From CAWAPS01 sp963783945 (lineage in GTDB: Bacteria; Actinomycetota; Acidimicrobiia; Acidimicrobiales; Palsa-688): 64,000 nucleotides of DNA. Below are positions 25,070 through 33,438 of this stretch, piece by piece (the stretch's first letter is position 1; each line of letters starts with the position of its first letter). Under the pieces are notes generated by a model, which did not search any database, was not told the DNA's origin, and was given only the letters and a program-made list of their open reading frames with translations. The DNA lies in NCBI GenBank assembly GCA_963783945.1, contig CAWAPS010000002.1, forward strand, positions 558,001 through 622,000. Reading direction: 5' to 3'. Position numbers and translations under genes: made by a program.

Positions 25070-26089
25070 GTGAACAGGACGGAGATACCGGAGGTCGTGA
25101 CCGGCCCGACCGGGCGCCGGAGCCCTCGTCGGCGTCCGTCTGAACTTCGCTTTGCCGTCCGCCGTCTCTGCGCATCCGTCGTGGCGCTGGTCCTGATCGG
25201 CGCCATCGGCATCGGCGGGTACAGGGGGGCCGGTGTGGGGCGCCACAACCACCGTATCCAGGCGGTTGCCCCGCCGCCGCCCACCACGACCACCCTGCCC
25301 CCGCCGCCGACGGAACCGGGAGGCGGCTACACCCTGTTTCCTTCCCACCGGCTGATCGCGTTCTACGGCGCCCCTGACCTTCCTGTCCTGGGAGTTTTGG
25401 GCCAGGGCCAGCCGGCTCAGGTCTGGCCCCAGCTGGCGGCGACGGCCGCCGCGTACGCATCGCCTCCGGTCGTCGTGGTGCCCACTTTCGAGTTGATCAC
25501 GTTCGTGGCCCAGGCATCCGCCGGACCGGACGACACCTACGCCTCCGAGATACCCGCCGCCGAGATCGACTCCTACCTCCAGGTAGTCAAGGCCCACGGG
25601 GGGATGTTGATCCTCGACATCCAGCCCGGGCGTACGAACTTTCTCGCCGATGCCGAGGCCCTGCAGCCATGGCTCGAACAGCCGGACGTGGGCCTGGCCC
25701 TCGATCCCGAATGGGAGCTGGCCCCCGGCGAGCTACCGGACCGGCAGATCGGCCAGACCACGGCGGCCGAGATCAACCAGGTTTCCGCGTGGCTCGACGA
25801 GCTCACCGCAGCCCATCGGCTACCGCAAAAGTTGCTGATGATCCATCAGTTCCGCCCGTCCATGGTTACCGACAAGCCGGCTGTTCTCTCCGAGCCCGAC
25901 TTGGCCATCACCTTCAACATGGATGGGTTCGGGGCAACGAAAGACAAGGTCGCCATCTACCAATTGCTGGCGGGCGACCCCCGGTGGTTCCTCGGCTACA
26001 AGCTGTTCTATACCCGCGACACCCCGCTGCAAAGCCCCGCTCAGGTACTTGCCCTGGTACCCGCTCCCGAGGTCGTCGAATACGAGTAA
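25070..26089 (+). CDS. Membrane-anchored extracytoplasmic protein, function unknown
   Basis: A 339-residue protein. A basic N-terminus is followed by one membrane segment (about 35-50), then a Pro/Thr linker (APPPPTTTTLPPPPTEPG) and a large outer domain. That domain contains LIAFYGAPDLPVLGVLGQG, MLILDIQPGRTNFL, VGLALDPEWEL and LLMIHQFRPSMV, a strand order and DPEW motif that look like a TIM-barrel glycoside-hydrolase-like fold. I cannot name the enzyme or confirm catalytic residues. Stand-alone. Confidence 0.7.
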   Translation: MNRTEIPEVVTGPTGRRSPRRRPSELRFAVRRLCASVVALVLIGAIGIGGYRGAGVGRHNHRIQAVAPPPPTTTTLPPPPTEPGGGYTLFPSHRLIAFYGAPDLPVLGVLGQGQPAQVWPQLAATAAAYASPPVVVVPTFELITFVAQASAGPDDTYASEIPAAEIDSYLQVVKAHGGMLILDIQPGRTNFLADAEALQPWLEQPDVGLALDPEWELAPGELPDRQIGQTTAAEINQVSAWLDELTAAHRLPQKLLMIHQFRPSMVTDKPAVLSEPDLAITFNMDGFGATKDKVAIYQLLAGDPRWFLGYKLFYTRDTPLQSPAQVLALVPAPEVVEYE

Positions 26090-26234
26090 CGGCGGATGTG
26101 CCGCGCCGCTCGGTTAGCGGCTGCGAAGGGGGCGGATGCTGTTATGCCCACACGCCCCGACGCCCCAACGATTTCTCGCTCAGCAGCATCCGTCGCCTCC
26201 TTTCTCGTTTGCGAAGCTGGTTTTTCGAAGGCAC

Positions 26235-27530
26235 TTACGTGGCTCCACCCGGCTGCGCTTGCTGCTGATACCTGGCCCGAGCCGCCGCGATCTCGCCGAG
26301 AGCGGCCTCTCGCCCTTCGAACCCGATGGTCGATGTGGATTTACCGGGTTCGAGGGTCTTGTAAATATCGAAGAACTGGTGTATCTCACGGCGCAAATGC
26401 TCTGACATATCGCCGAGATCGCGGACGTCGATCCAGCGAGCGTCGTCGAGCGGGACGCAGATTATCTTGGCGTCGGGCCCCATTTCGTCCTCCATCCAGA
26501 AAACGCCGATGGGCCGGGCCGACACCCAGCATCCGGGAAAGACCGGCTCGTCGAGCAGCACCATGGCATCGAGAGGATCGCCGTCCTCGGCCAGAGTGTC
26601 CGGGATGAAGCCGTAGTCGGCGGGGTAGACAGTGGCGGAGAAAAGGCGACGGTCGAGGCGAAGAACGTGGTGTTCGTGGTCGAATTCGTACTTGTTTCGG
26701 CTTCCCTGCGGGACCTCTATCACGATGTCGATCTCCGTTGCCGGCCGATCGTCACCGCCGGTGGCCGGGGGACCAGTGAGGACCGGCTCGCTGCTTCGAG
26801 CCAGTTGGGTGATCCGCTCAGGCGGCGTCCGGGGCCACAGCCCGGCCAGGACTCGGGAAAAGACTTCCTCGCTGGATCCCACTCCGTCAACCATGAGCAG
26901 GCGTCCCTCCTGGCGAAACCAATCGAGCAGGGGTTCGGCTATCTGGTCGTAGGCTCGGAGCCGTCGGCGCACCGCCTCTTCGGAATCGTCGAGCCGTCGT
27001 TGCACAATGCCACCGCAAGCGCCACAGCTCCAGCTTTCGAGACCCTGGGCCCTTCCTACGCTGTACAGGCGCCCGCAACCCGTGCAGACCCGGCGGGCCA
27101 GGATGCGGGCGGTGGCCACCGGGACCGGGACGTCGATCACGACGGCTCGATCCAAGCTGTCCTCCCCCAGGATGCCCGCCAGGGCGACGGCCTGGTTGAC
27201 GGTGCGGGGGAATCCATCGAGCACGAAACCGCCGGCGCGAACGTCGGCTCCACTCAGCCGCTCCCCTACGAGTGAGACGACCAGTTCGTCGTCCACCAGT
27301 TCGCCTCGATTCATCCTCTCCCGGAGCTGCAAGCCAGCCTCGGTAGCGGACTCGGCCGCTTGGCGCAGCACGTCGCCGACAGAGATGTGGGGCACCACGA
27401 GCAGCCGGGACAGGTGTAAGCCCTGCGTCCCTTTGCCTGACCCCTGGCGGCCGAGCATTACGACCCGCAGGCCCAACAGCATGGGCGATGAAGCGTCGCG
27501 ACCGTGGAAGCGATCAGCCGAGCGGGTCAT
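26235..27530 (-). CDS. Adenylate kinase - inorganic pyrophosphatase fusion protein
   Basis: One uninterrupted 431-residue reading frame joins two enzymes. Residues about 20-230 are adenylate kinase: P-loop GRQGSGKGT (27-35), DGFPRT (105-110), a zinc-type lid with Cys149/152/169/172, and VRRRLRAYDQIAEPLLDW. A linker of about 35 residues leads to a family I soluble pyrophosphatase (about 266-425): IEVPQGSRNKYEFD, YPADYGFIPDT and the metal-site signature DGDPLD (316-321), then GPDAKIICVP. The pair would convert AMP plus PPi, the products of AMP-forming ligases, into ADP and phosphate. Starts at 27530 or 27482 are possible; neither has a clear ribosome site. Whether it is the only copy of either enzyme cannot be seen here. 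Confidence 0.93.
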   Translation of the reverse strand: MTRSADRFHGRDASSPMLLGLRVVMLGRQGSGKGTQGLHLSRLLVVPHISVGDVLRQAAESATEAGLQLRERMNRGELVDDELVVSLVGERLSGADVRAGGFVLDGFPRTVNQAVALAGILGEDSLDRAVVIDVPVPVATARILARRVCTGCGRLYSVGRAQGLESWSCGACGGIVQRRLDDSEEAVRRRLRAYDQIAEPLLDWFRQEGRLLMVDGVGSSEEVFSRVLAGLWPRTPPERITQLARSSEPVLTGPPATGGDDRPATEIDIVIEVPQGSRNKYEFDHEHHVLRLDRRLFSATVYPADYGFIPDTLAEDGDPLDAMVLLDEPVFPGCWVSARPIGVFWMEDEMGPDAKIICVPLDDARWIDVRDLGDMSEHLRREIHQFFDIYKTLEPGKSTSTIGFEGREAALGEIAAARARYQQQAQPGGAT

Positions 27531-27704
27531 CGACTGTGCCGCGGTGGTTCACAGTTGGATCGACCAGAGAAGAAGGTGGTGTGGATGATCGCCTCCGGTG
27601 GATTGATGTCATGATCGGGCAATCATCCTCCCACGCTCGGCGGGAGCTTTCTCTGGGGCGAGACGGAGCCGCGGCAATGGGTTGGGTCCTGCGACCGCTG
27701 GCGT

Positions 27705-28337
27705 TCAGTCGACCCGGAGCGGCGCCCCCGTCGCCTCGAGCACCTGGGCCACTGTCACCCCCGGAGCTGTCTCGCGGAGCACCAGGCCATCCGCAGTGAC
27801 GTCGATCACTGCGAGGTCGGTGATGATGCGGTCAATCACCTCACGTCCAGTGAGCGGCAGGGTGCAGTCCGGGAGGATCTTGTGGCCTCCGTCTTTGGCC
27901 GTGTGCTCCATCATTGCGATAACCCGCTTGGCCCCATGAACCAGATCCATGGCGCCGCCCATGCCCTTGACCATCTTGCCCGGGATCATCCAGTTGGCCA
28001 GGTCGCCGCGGGCGGAAACCTGCATGGCCCCGAGAATGGCGACATCGAGATGTCCGCCCCTGATCATGGCGAAGGAGGTGGCGGAGTCGAAAAATGACGC
28101 TCCAGAAAGGATGGTCACCGTTTCCTTTCCCGCATTGATCAGGTCAGGATCGACATCGTCCTCGGTTGGATAAGGGCCGACTCCGAGTATGCCGTTTTCC
28201 GAGTGCAGTACCACCTCCAGACCAGGGGGGATGAAGTTGGGGACCAGCGTCGGCAACCCGATACCCAGATTGACGTATTGACCATCGCCGACCTCGCGGG
28301 CGACCCGCGCCGCTAGCTGATCCCTTGTCAACGGCAT
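27705..28337 (-). CDS. 3-oxoacid/acyl CoA-transferase, subunit B
   Basis: The 210-residue beta subunit of a family I CoA-transferase (ScoB/AtoA/PcaJ type). The catalytic Glu47 is in SENGILG, which forms the glutamyl-CoA intermediate; GIGLPTLVPNF and GGAMDLVHGAKRVI are also typical. It exchanges CoA between succinyl-CoA or acetyl-CoA and an acid such as acetoacetate or 3-oxoadipate. Start and upstream stop share one base with subunit A, implying coupled translation and an A-B heteromer. Confidence 0.94.
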   Translation of the reverse strand: MPLTRDQLAARVAREVGDGQYVNLGIGLPTLVPNFIPPGLEVVLHSENGILGVGPYPTEDDVDPDLINAGKETVTILSGASFFDSATSFAMIRGGHLDVAILGAMQVSARGDLANWMIPGKMVKGMGGAMDLVHGAKRVIAMMEHTAKDGGHKILPDCTLPLTGREVIDRIITDLAVIDVTADGLVLRETAPGVTVAQVLEATGAPLRVD

Positions 28338-29110
28338 TAGCTGTCCCTCCCCGATTCGCCAGCTGCTCGGACGGTGCGCTTCTCGATGCGCTTGGGTGGA
28401 TCGGGCACGTGCACCACGTGATGAACGAATATCCCAGGGGTGTGCACCCGGTCCGGGTCGATCTCGCCCGGCTCGACTAATTCCTCGACCTCGGCGATGC
28501 TGACTCGGCCCGCGGCCGCACAGAGGGGGTTGAAGTTCTGGGCCGACAGGTCGTAGACGAGGTTGCCGTGGCGATCGCCCACCTTGGCGTGGACCAGGGC
28601 AAAATCGCAGTAAATGGCCCGCTCGAGCACGTAGGCCACCCCGTCGAAATCACGGACTTCCTTGGGTTCCGAGGCGAGCACCACGTTGCCGAGCTCGTCG
28701 TACCGCAGAGGGATACCCCCCTCCGCTACCTGGGTCCCGACCCCGGCCCGGGTATAAAAGGCAGCTACCCCCGCCCCGCCGGCGCGCAGGCGCTCAGCCA
28801 GCGTGCCTTGTGGTACCAGCTCGACCTCGAGCTCACCGGCCAGGAACTGCCGGGCAAACTCTTTGTTCTCGCCCACGTAGGAGCTGGTAGTACGGCTGAT
28901 TCTCTGAGCTGACAGCAGGACGCCCAGACCCCAGCCGTCGACCCCGCAGTTGTTGCTGACGACCCGGAGGTCAGTGACGCCCGTCTCCAGCACCGCTTCG
29001 ATCAGCGCCTCGGGGATCCCGCAGAGGCCGAACCCGCCTACCGCCATCGAGGATCCCGAGGTTATTGCAGCGACCGCCTCCGCGGCGGTGGCGACGACCT
29101 TATCGATCAC
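28337..29110 (-). CDS. 3-oxoacid/acyl CoA-transferase, subunit A
   Basis: The 257-residue alpha subunit (ScoA/AtoD/PcaI type). GGFGLCGIPEALIEAV is the CoA-binding glycine loop, and VVSNNCGVDGWGLGVLL and GRVSIAEVEELVEPGEIDPD are conserved. First gene of the two-gene operon; no other ring-cleavage or ketone-body genes are adjacent, so substrate is open. In a P450/Rieske-rich genome, activation of a 3-oxoacid during aromatic or steroid breakdown is a reasonable guess. Confidence 0.94.
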   Translation of the reverse strand: MIDKVVATAAEAVAAITSGSSMAVGGFGLCGIPEALIEAVLETGVTDLRVVSNNCGVDGWGLGVLLSAQRISRTTSSYVGENKEFARQFLAGELEVELVPQGTLAERLRAGGAGVAAFYTRAGVGTQVAEGGIPLRYDELGNVVLASEPKEVRDFDGVAYVLERAIYCDFALVHAKVGDRHGNLVYDLSAQNFNPLCAAAGRVSIAEVEELVEPGEIDPDRVHTPGIFVHHVVHVPDPPKRIEKRTVRAAGESGRDS

Positions 29111-29202
29111 TGTTCATTCCCTCCGACTCATTCCCTCCGACGAGCGATGGTGGCGCCGAGGCGTAGAAGACTAGCGTCCGGCTGGCCGGTTCTTCCTCCC
29201 GT

Positions 29203-29640
29203 CTAGAGATGGAAGTAGCCGCTGGAGATGTCGGTGACGACTGTGTCGATCTGGTGGCCGCTGACCGTGATCGAGCCCCGCCACGGGGGTGCCCAGAGCG
29301 AAGAGTAGGGCCATGCTCAGCCCGACCACCACGGCCAAGCCCCCGACCAGGATGGCGGCCCGCCACCGCGCCCGGATGGTGAGGACGCTGGCATTGGCGA
29401 TCAGGGCCCGCCCGCTGACCGCCAGGGTGATCACATAGAGGGCCGGAAGGTTCCGCGAGGCGGCGGCCAGGCGGGTTCCCCGGTCGCTCGTAAGAGCATC
29501 GAGGGCAGCGAGCAGTTGTGTGCTGGTGGGGGTGCCAAGAGCGGGACGAGCTGCCTGGGTCCCCACGACCCGTTCCAGGGTGGCCAGCGCGTTTGTAGTG
29601 GCCGGATCGTTGCCCTCGGCTGCCCACCGATTGAGACGTC
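29203..29640 (-). pseudogene. Frameshifted, 5'-truncated DUF4239-like membrane protein gene
   Basis: From about 29640 down to about 29295 one frame reads RWAAEGNDPATTNALATLERVVGT...LYVITLAVSGRALIANAS...AILVGGLAVVVGLSMALLFALG. The match continues in another frame as PWRGSITVSGHQIDTVVTDISSGYF to a TAG at 29203-29205. Together these look like the C-terminal half of a DUF4239 (bestrophin-like) membrane protein. The N-terminal half is missing: a TGA lies just upstream and the divergent DUF2254 gene follows. I read it as a decayed gene. Confidence 0.62.
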
Positions 29641-29719
29641 AGCCACACCATCAGGGTCAGACTCTAAGCGGGCCGAGGTCCGCCGTCGGGGACGTTGTGG
29701 CTGCGAGACTCTTGGCTTG

Positions 29720-31015
29720 GTGAGAGCCCTTCCTGTGCGCCGAGAGCCTCTCTGGCTGATCGATTTCCACCAGAGGGTGAGTGTGTCGCTGTGGTTCGTG
29801 CCGGCGATATTCGCGATACTGGCCGTCGGGGCGGCAGACCTCGCCGTCTGGTTGGACGAGCAGATCGCCGCACCGGTCCGGGCGAGATTCGATCTGGTCA
29901 GCGACCCCGCGACGGCGGCGTCGGTGGCCGGGACCATCGCCACGGCCACCCTGGCATTCGTCGCTGTGGTGTTTGCCACGACCCTGGTGGCGATCCAGCT
30001 GGCAGCCAGCCAGTACTCGCCTCGCACAGTCCGGGTGTTCATTCGATCCCGGGTGACACGCGTGACCCTGGGCCTGTTTCTTGCCACTTTCGTGTTCTCG
30101 TTGGTCGTCCTCATTAGCAATCGAGCCGCGGTCGCCTCGGCCAAGCAGTTCGCCCCTGTCGTATCGGTCTCAATCCTGATGCTGCTGACCCTCGCAACCG
30201 TGTTCGGGTTCGTCGCCTACCTGCACGGCGTGGTCCGTTTGATGCGAGTCCAGTACCTGCTCGAGACCATCGCCACCGAGAGCAGGCGGGCCATCGACGA
30301 GGCTTTCCCACCGGCGTCGGCGTATATCGAAGTCGAACCGCCGGTCCCCGATCCATCGCCGCGTACCCTCGTGTACTCGGGCCACCCGGGAGTCGTGACC
30401 GCTTGTGATCTGTACGGAATGGTGGAGCTATCCCGCCAGAAGGAGTGCTGGCTCGAACTCGCCGCCGGGGTCGGCGAATATCTGGATCACGGCACTCCCC
30501 TCGCGCTGGTACACGGCAACGCGGTGGAAGCCGACGAGCTTCAGCAGTTGTTCCTGGTCCGCAACGAGCGAACCTTCGTTCAGGATCCCGCTTTCGGGTT
30601 CCGCCAGCTGGTTGACGTAGCCACTCGGGCTCTGTCACCGGCCGTCAACGACCCCACCACCGCCGTGCAGGCCATTGACCGCATCGGCGATCTCCTCCTG
30701 GCGACAGGGTCGAATCCCGATCCCACCGGCTTCCGAGTGGATTCCGACGGGAGGGTGAGGTTGAAACGGGACGTACGCAACTTCGAAGGTCTGCTGGTCC
30801 TGGCCATGACGGAGGTCGTCCGCTACGGCGCAGACGCTCCACAAGTGGTGCGCAGGCTGCGAGCGATGCTGGACGATCTGGAGAGATCGCTACCGGTCGA
30901 GCGCCAAGCCGCCATCGCCCGCCAGCGCGACCTGATGGATGCTGCGGTCCGAGCGGCCCTGCCCGAGGCGTTCCGTGCCGTGGCGGCCGTCGCTGACCGC
31001 CACGGTCTGGGCTGA
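29720..31015 (+). CDS. DUF2254 family membrane protein
   Basis: A 431-residue protein with four hydrophobic segments in the first 200 residues (SLWFVPAIFAILAVGAADL, TLAFVAVVFATTLVAIQLA, TLGLFLATFVFSLVVLIS, SILMLLTLATVFGFVAYL). After them comes SQYSPR, then a large cytosolic domain with SGHPGVVTACDLYGMVELS and RALSPAVNDPTTAVQAIDRIGDLL, the pattern of DUF2254. Function unknown; proposed to be channel-like. The GTG at 29720 is preferred because codons before it are not protein-like. Convergent with the Clp-N gene; a hairpin lies just downstream. Confidence 0.88.
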   Translation: MRALPVRREPLWLIDFHQRVSVSLWFVPAIFAILAVGAADLAVWLDEQIAAPVRARFDLVSDPATAASVAGTIATATLAFVAVVFATTLVAIQLAASQYSPRTVRVFIRSRVTRVTLGLFLATFVFSLVVLISNRAAVASAKQFAPVVSVSILMLLTLATVFGFVAYLHGVVRLMRVQYLLETIATESRRAIDEAFPPASAYIEVEPPVPDPSPRTLVYSGHPGVVTACDLYGMVELSRQKECWLELAAGVGEYLDHGTPLALVHGNAVEADELQQLFLVRNERTFVQDPAFGFRQLVDVATRALSPAVNDPTTAVQAIDRIGDLLLATGSNPDPTGFRVDSDGRVRLKRDVRNFEGLLVLAMTEVVRYGADAPQVVRRLRAMLDDLERSLPVERQAAIARQRDLMDAAVRAALPEAFRAVAAVADRHGLG

Positions 31016-31048
31016 AGGCCGCGAAGAAAAGCAGTGGCTACCTCATAG

Positions 31049-31089
31049 TTTGTGCGCTTAACCCGCTGGGAGCGGGTTAAGCGCACAAA
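31049..31089. terminator. Perfect 19-bp hairpin between convergent genes
   Basis: Arms 31049-31067 (TTTGTGCGCTTAACCCGCT) and 31071-31089 are perfect reverse complements around a GGG loop. The hairpin begins 34 bases after the DUF2254 stop, between two convergent genes, and has A/T ends on both sides, so a bidirectional terminator is the simplest explanation. Confidence 0.6.
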
Positions 31090-31109
31090 GTCTGTCGAGG
31101 ACTCGCCGT

Positions 31110-31217
31110 CCCGCTAAGGCCGGCCCGTCAACACCCGCAACGCCCGGCCCGTCACCCGCAACGCCCGGCCCGTCACCCGCAACGCCCGGCCCGTCACCCG
31201 CTAAGGCCGGCCCGCCT
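31110..31217. repeat. Five tandem 21-bp units at the 3' end of the Clp-N/HTH gene
   Basis: Units start at 31110, 31134, 31155, 31176 and 31197, with 3 extra bases after the first. The three inner ones are identical (CCCGCAACGCC then CGGCCCGTCA); the two outer ones carry CTAAGGC in place of CAACGCC. On the minus strand every full unit begins with TGA in the frame of the adjacent gene; the gene stops at the third inner unit, so expansion of the array cannot lengthen the protein. Confidence 0.85.
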
Positions 31218-31946
31218 GGCCCGCTCGAGTTGGGCTTCCGCCAGCTCCACCTCGACCGCTGGTTCCACCAGAGCGCTGGTAAGACCGACAGCAGCCAGCT
31301 GATCGGTGACCTCCCCGCCCGCGTGCACCACGCCAAGGAGCAGGTGCTCGGTACCGATGTAGTTGTGGCCGAATCCAAGGGCCGCTTTGAGCGCCTCCCG
31401 CAGCACCCGCCGGGCGGCCGGGGTGAAAGTCAGCTGCCGCAGGGCGACGGGATCGGGATCGTAGCCACCCGGCGCCGGCCCAACGCCCAGCGCCTCATAG
31501 AGACGGCCGTCCTCGACCATCAGGCGGTGTATGGCCCGGGCCGCCAGCCCGTCACCCTCGGCTAGAAGGCCGGCGGCCAGATGGCAGACACCTATGGCTC
31601 GCGCCTCATCGATACCCGCCAGCTGCCCCGCTGCGGCCATCGCACCCCGGGCACGGGGGGCAAAGCGAGCGAAAGCTTTGCCCTCCGGAATCAGGTCGTC
31701 GTCACGGATCACGAAGCGTTTCTGGGCCGCCTGCTTGCTCACGCCCATGGCGGCGCCGATTTCGCTCCAGGATGCGCCCGAAGCCCGGGCCTGGTCGACG
31801 AAGTGGCCGAGCAGGGCATCCACCTGTTCGTCGAGTTGGTCCCCCGTCACGACGGCGTCGGCCAGGTGGTCGAGTGGTCCCCCGTCCGGGTGCAGAGAGT
31901 GGACGTAGGCGATGAGGTTGTCCAGAGGAACCGGAAAGGGCGACAT
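31194..31946 (-). CDS. Helix-turn-helix plus Clp-N domain protein
   Basis: A 250-residue protein. The N-terminal half has a predicted DNA-binding part, HFVDQARASGASWSEIGAAMGVSKQAAQKRF, a helix-turn-helix resembling those in sigma-like or Trp-repressor-like proteins. The C-terminal half carries a Clp repeat: FTPAARRVLREALKAALGFGHNYIGTEHLLLGVVHAGGEV, closely like ClpC N-domains. No ATPase domain. A plausible stress sensor that couples Clp-type substrate binding to transcription. Two near-identical palindromes directly upstream suggest autoregulation. The stop lies inside a 21-bp tandem repeat. Confidence 0.85.
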   Translation of the reverse strand: MSPFPVPLDNLIAYVHSLHPDGGPLDHLADAVVTGDQLDEQVDALLGHFVDQARASGASWSEIGAAMGVSKQAAQKRFVIRDDDLIPEGKAFARFAPRARGAMAAAGQLAGIDEARAIGVCHLAAGLLAEGDGLAARAIHRLMVEDGRLYEALGVGPAPGGYDPDPVALRQLTFTPAARRVLREALKAALGFGHNYIGTEHLLLGVVHAGGEVTDQLAAVGLTSALVEPAVEVELAEAQLERARRAGLSG

Positions 31947-31947
31947 A

Positions 31948-31995
31948 CGTCAACTATAAGTTGACGATATCCGCCGCGTCAATTTATAGTTGACG
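31948..31995. promoter_or_regulatory. Twin operators upstream of the HTH-Clp-N gene
   Basis: CGTCAACT-ATA-AGTTGACG (31948-31966) is a perfect palindrome; CGTCAATT-TAT-AGTTGACG (31977-31995) is the same with one mismatch. Their centres are 29 bases apart, close to three helix turns, and the first begins two bases before the ATG at 31946, so binding would block initiation. The best candidate ligand is the HTH protein itself. Confidence 0.7.
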
Positions 31996-32023
31996 TCGCC
32001 GCGAGCTTCTGCGACACGGAGAT

Positions 32024-32099
32024 TCAGTTCATACGGTCGCCGGCGATCAGCACAAACGCCACAACGCTGGACTGATCCGTCTGGTTGTGCCAGGCGTGC
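32024..32099 (-). pseudogene. C-terminal remnant of a cupin-like gene
   Basis: Directly abutting the amidohydrolase stop, another frame reads AEHAWHNQTDQSSVVAFVLIAGDRMN and stops at 32024-32026. HAWxNxTDxxxxxxFVLI is the typical end of small cupin proteins. No start or upstream cupin sequence exists, because the amidohydrolase gene occupies it, so it is probably a leftover of a deletion or recombination. Confidence 0.45.
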
Positions 32100-33305
32100 T
32101 CAGCTAGCGATGCCGAAGCGTCCGAGCCCGTACGCTTTGATGGCATTGCCCCGCAGCAGCTGATAGCGCTCGGTGTCATTGAGCCCGGCCTTGTCACATA
32201 TGAGCTCAGCTGTCTCTTTGGTGTGCGGGAACGTGCCGTCCGCGTGCGGGTAGTCGGACTCGAAGGTGATCTGCTCCATGCCTATGACGTTGCGGTTAGC
32301 CAAGCCGACCTCGTCGTCGAAGAGACAGAAGTACACCCTTCCGGGGATGTACGAGCTCGGCGGGTGAGGAAGCCCCGAGCCAAAAGCGTTGGCGCTCCGC
32401 TCAGCCCAGAGCTTGTCGGCTCGTTCCACTGCATAAGGCACCCACCCGACCTGGCTCTCGGAGAATGCCAGCTTGAGGCTAGGGAATCGCTCCAGCGTGC
32501 CGGAGAAGATGTAGTCCAGCAGGGAACCCATTGCGTTGGTGTAGGTCAAGACCGAGGACACGATCCAGGGTGAATCCGGAGCAGTGGTGGGCATGTTCGA
32601 CGATGAGCCGATGTGCATGTTCAAGACCGTTTCGGTCTCTTCGCACGCCCGGAATAAAGGGTCCCAGAAGCGATTGGGGTCGTGCACGGTCGGAAGGCCT
32701 AGCGGGTATGGATTCTCGGTGAACGCCACGGCATAGCTGCCCTTCCCTGCGCACCGGTGAACCTCCGCCGCCGCCAGATCGGCGTCCCACAACGGCACCA
32801 GGGTCAACGGGATCAGTTTGCCGTGGGCGTCCCCGGCGCACCATTCGTCGATGACCCAGTCGTTGTAGGCCTGGACACACAGCAACGCGAGCTCCTTGTC
32901 CTCGCGCTCCGCGAACGCCTGCCCGGCGAAGCGGGGAAGCACGTTCGGATAGCAGAGGGAAGCGTCGATGTAGTTGGCTGCCATATCGGCCAGCCGCTCC
33001 GGTTGCTTCCACGAACCCGGCCGCAACTCGTCGAAAGTGATAGGCGTGTTCTCCTGCTCGGCGAAGCCCGCCTGGGCCGAGAGCCTGGTGAACGGATACA
33101 CCAGGTCGTCGTACATCCATACGTCGCCCCACCGGCCGTCGGGGACGTCAACGGTGAAGAACGGGTTACCCCAGTGCAATTGCACCTTCTTACGCTCCAC
33201 CCGGGGTCCACGATCGCGGAACTTGGCCGGGAGTCGGGTGGTCCACAGGTCGGGCGGCTCGACCACGTGGTCGTCCACCGAAATGATTCGCGGGATATCG
33301 CTCAT
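32100..33305 (-). CDS. Amidohydrolase family protein (decarboxylase-like TIM barrel)
   Basis: A 401-residue member of the amidohydrolase_2 (ACMS decarboxylase-like) family. ISVDDHVVEPPDLW gives the N-terminal metal motif with D-x-H, LNMHIGSSSN holds a barrel His, and MEQITFESDYPHADGTFPHTKE is the C-terminal Asp signature seen in these zinc or manganese enzymes. Members decarboxylate or hydrolyse aromatic and cyclic acids. The ATG at 33305 has GGAG upstream. A sister gene lies next to it on the same strand; both sit beside a TetR regulator and P450, so a joint catabolic route is likely. Confidence 0.9.
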   Translation of the reverse strand: MSDIPRIISVDDHVVEPPDLWTTRLPAKFRDRGPRVERKKVQLHWGNPFFTVDVPDGRWGDVWMYDDLVYPFTRLSAQAGFAEQENTPITFDELRPGSWKQPERLADMAANYIDASLCYPNVLPRFAGQAFAEREDKELALLCVQAYNDWVIDEWCAGDAHGKLIPLTLVPLWDADLAAAEVHRCAGKGSYAVAFTENPYPLGLPTVHDPNRFWDPLFRACEETETVLNMHIGSSSNMPTTAPDSPWIVSSVLTYTNAMGSLLDYIFSGTLERFPSLKLAFSESQVGWVPYAVERADKLWAERSANAFGSGLPHPPSSYIPGRVYFCLFDDEVGLANRNVIGMEQITFESDYPHADGTFPHTKETAELICDKAGLNDTERYQLLRGNAIKAYGLGRFGIAS

Positions 33306-33438
33306 ACCACTCCGTTCTCGGGAAGATCGCAATAGGCCCAGTCCTGCGAGAGACCCCTGCCTTCCGCTCGGGGCCCGACCGATGTCCAGCCCTTGATGCA
33401 ACCATCGCGGACGCCACCGAGCAAGCGCCAAGCACTAA

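Noticed and set aside
31110..31217. CRISPR-like array
   Set aside because: The units are directly adjacent with no spacers and are only 21 bases long, so it is a simple tandem repeat.
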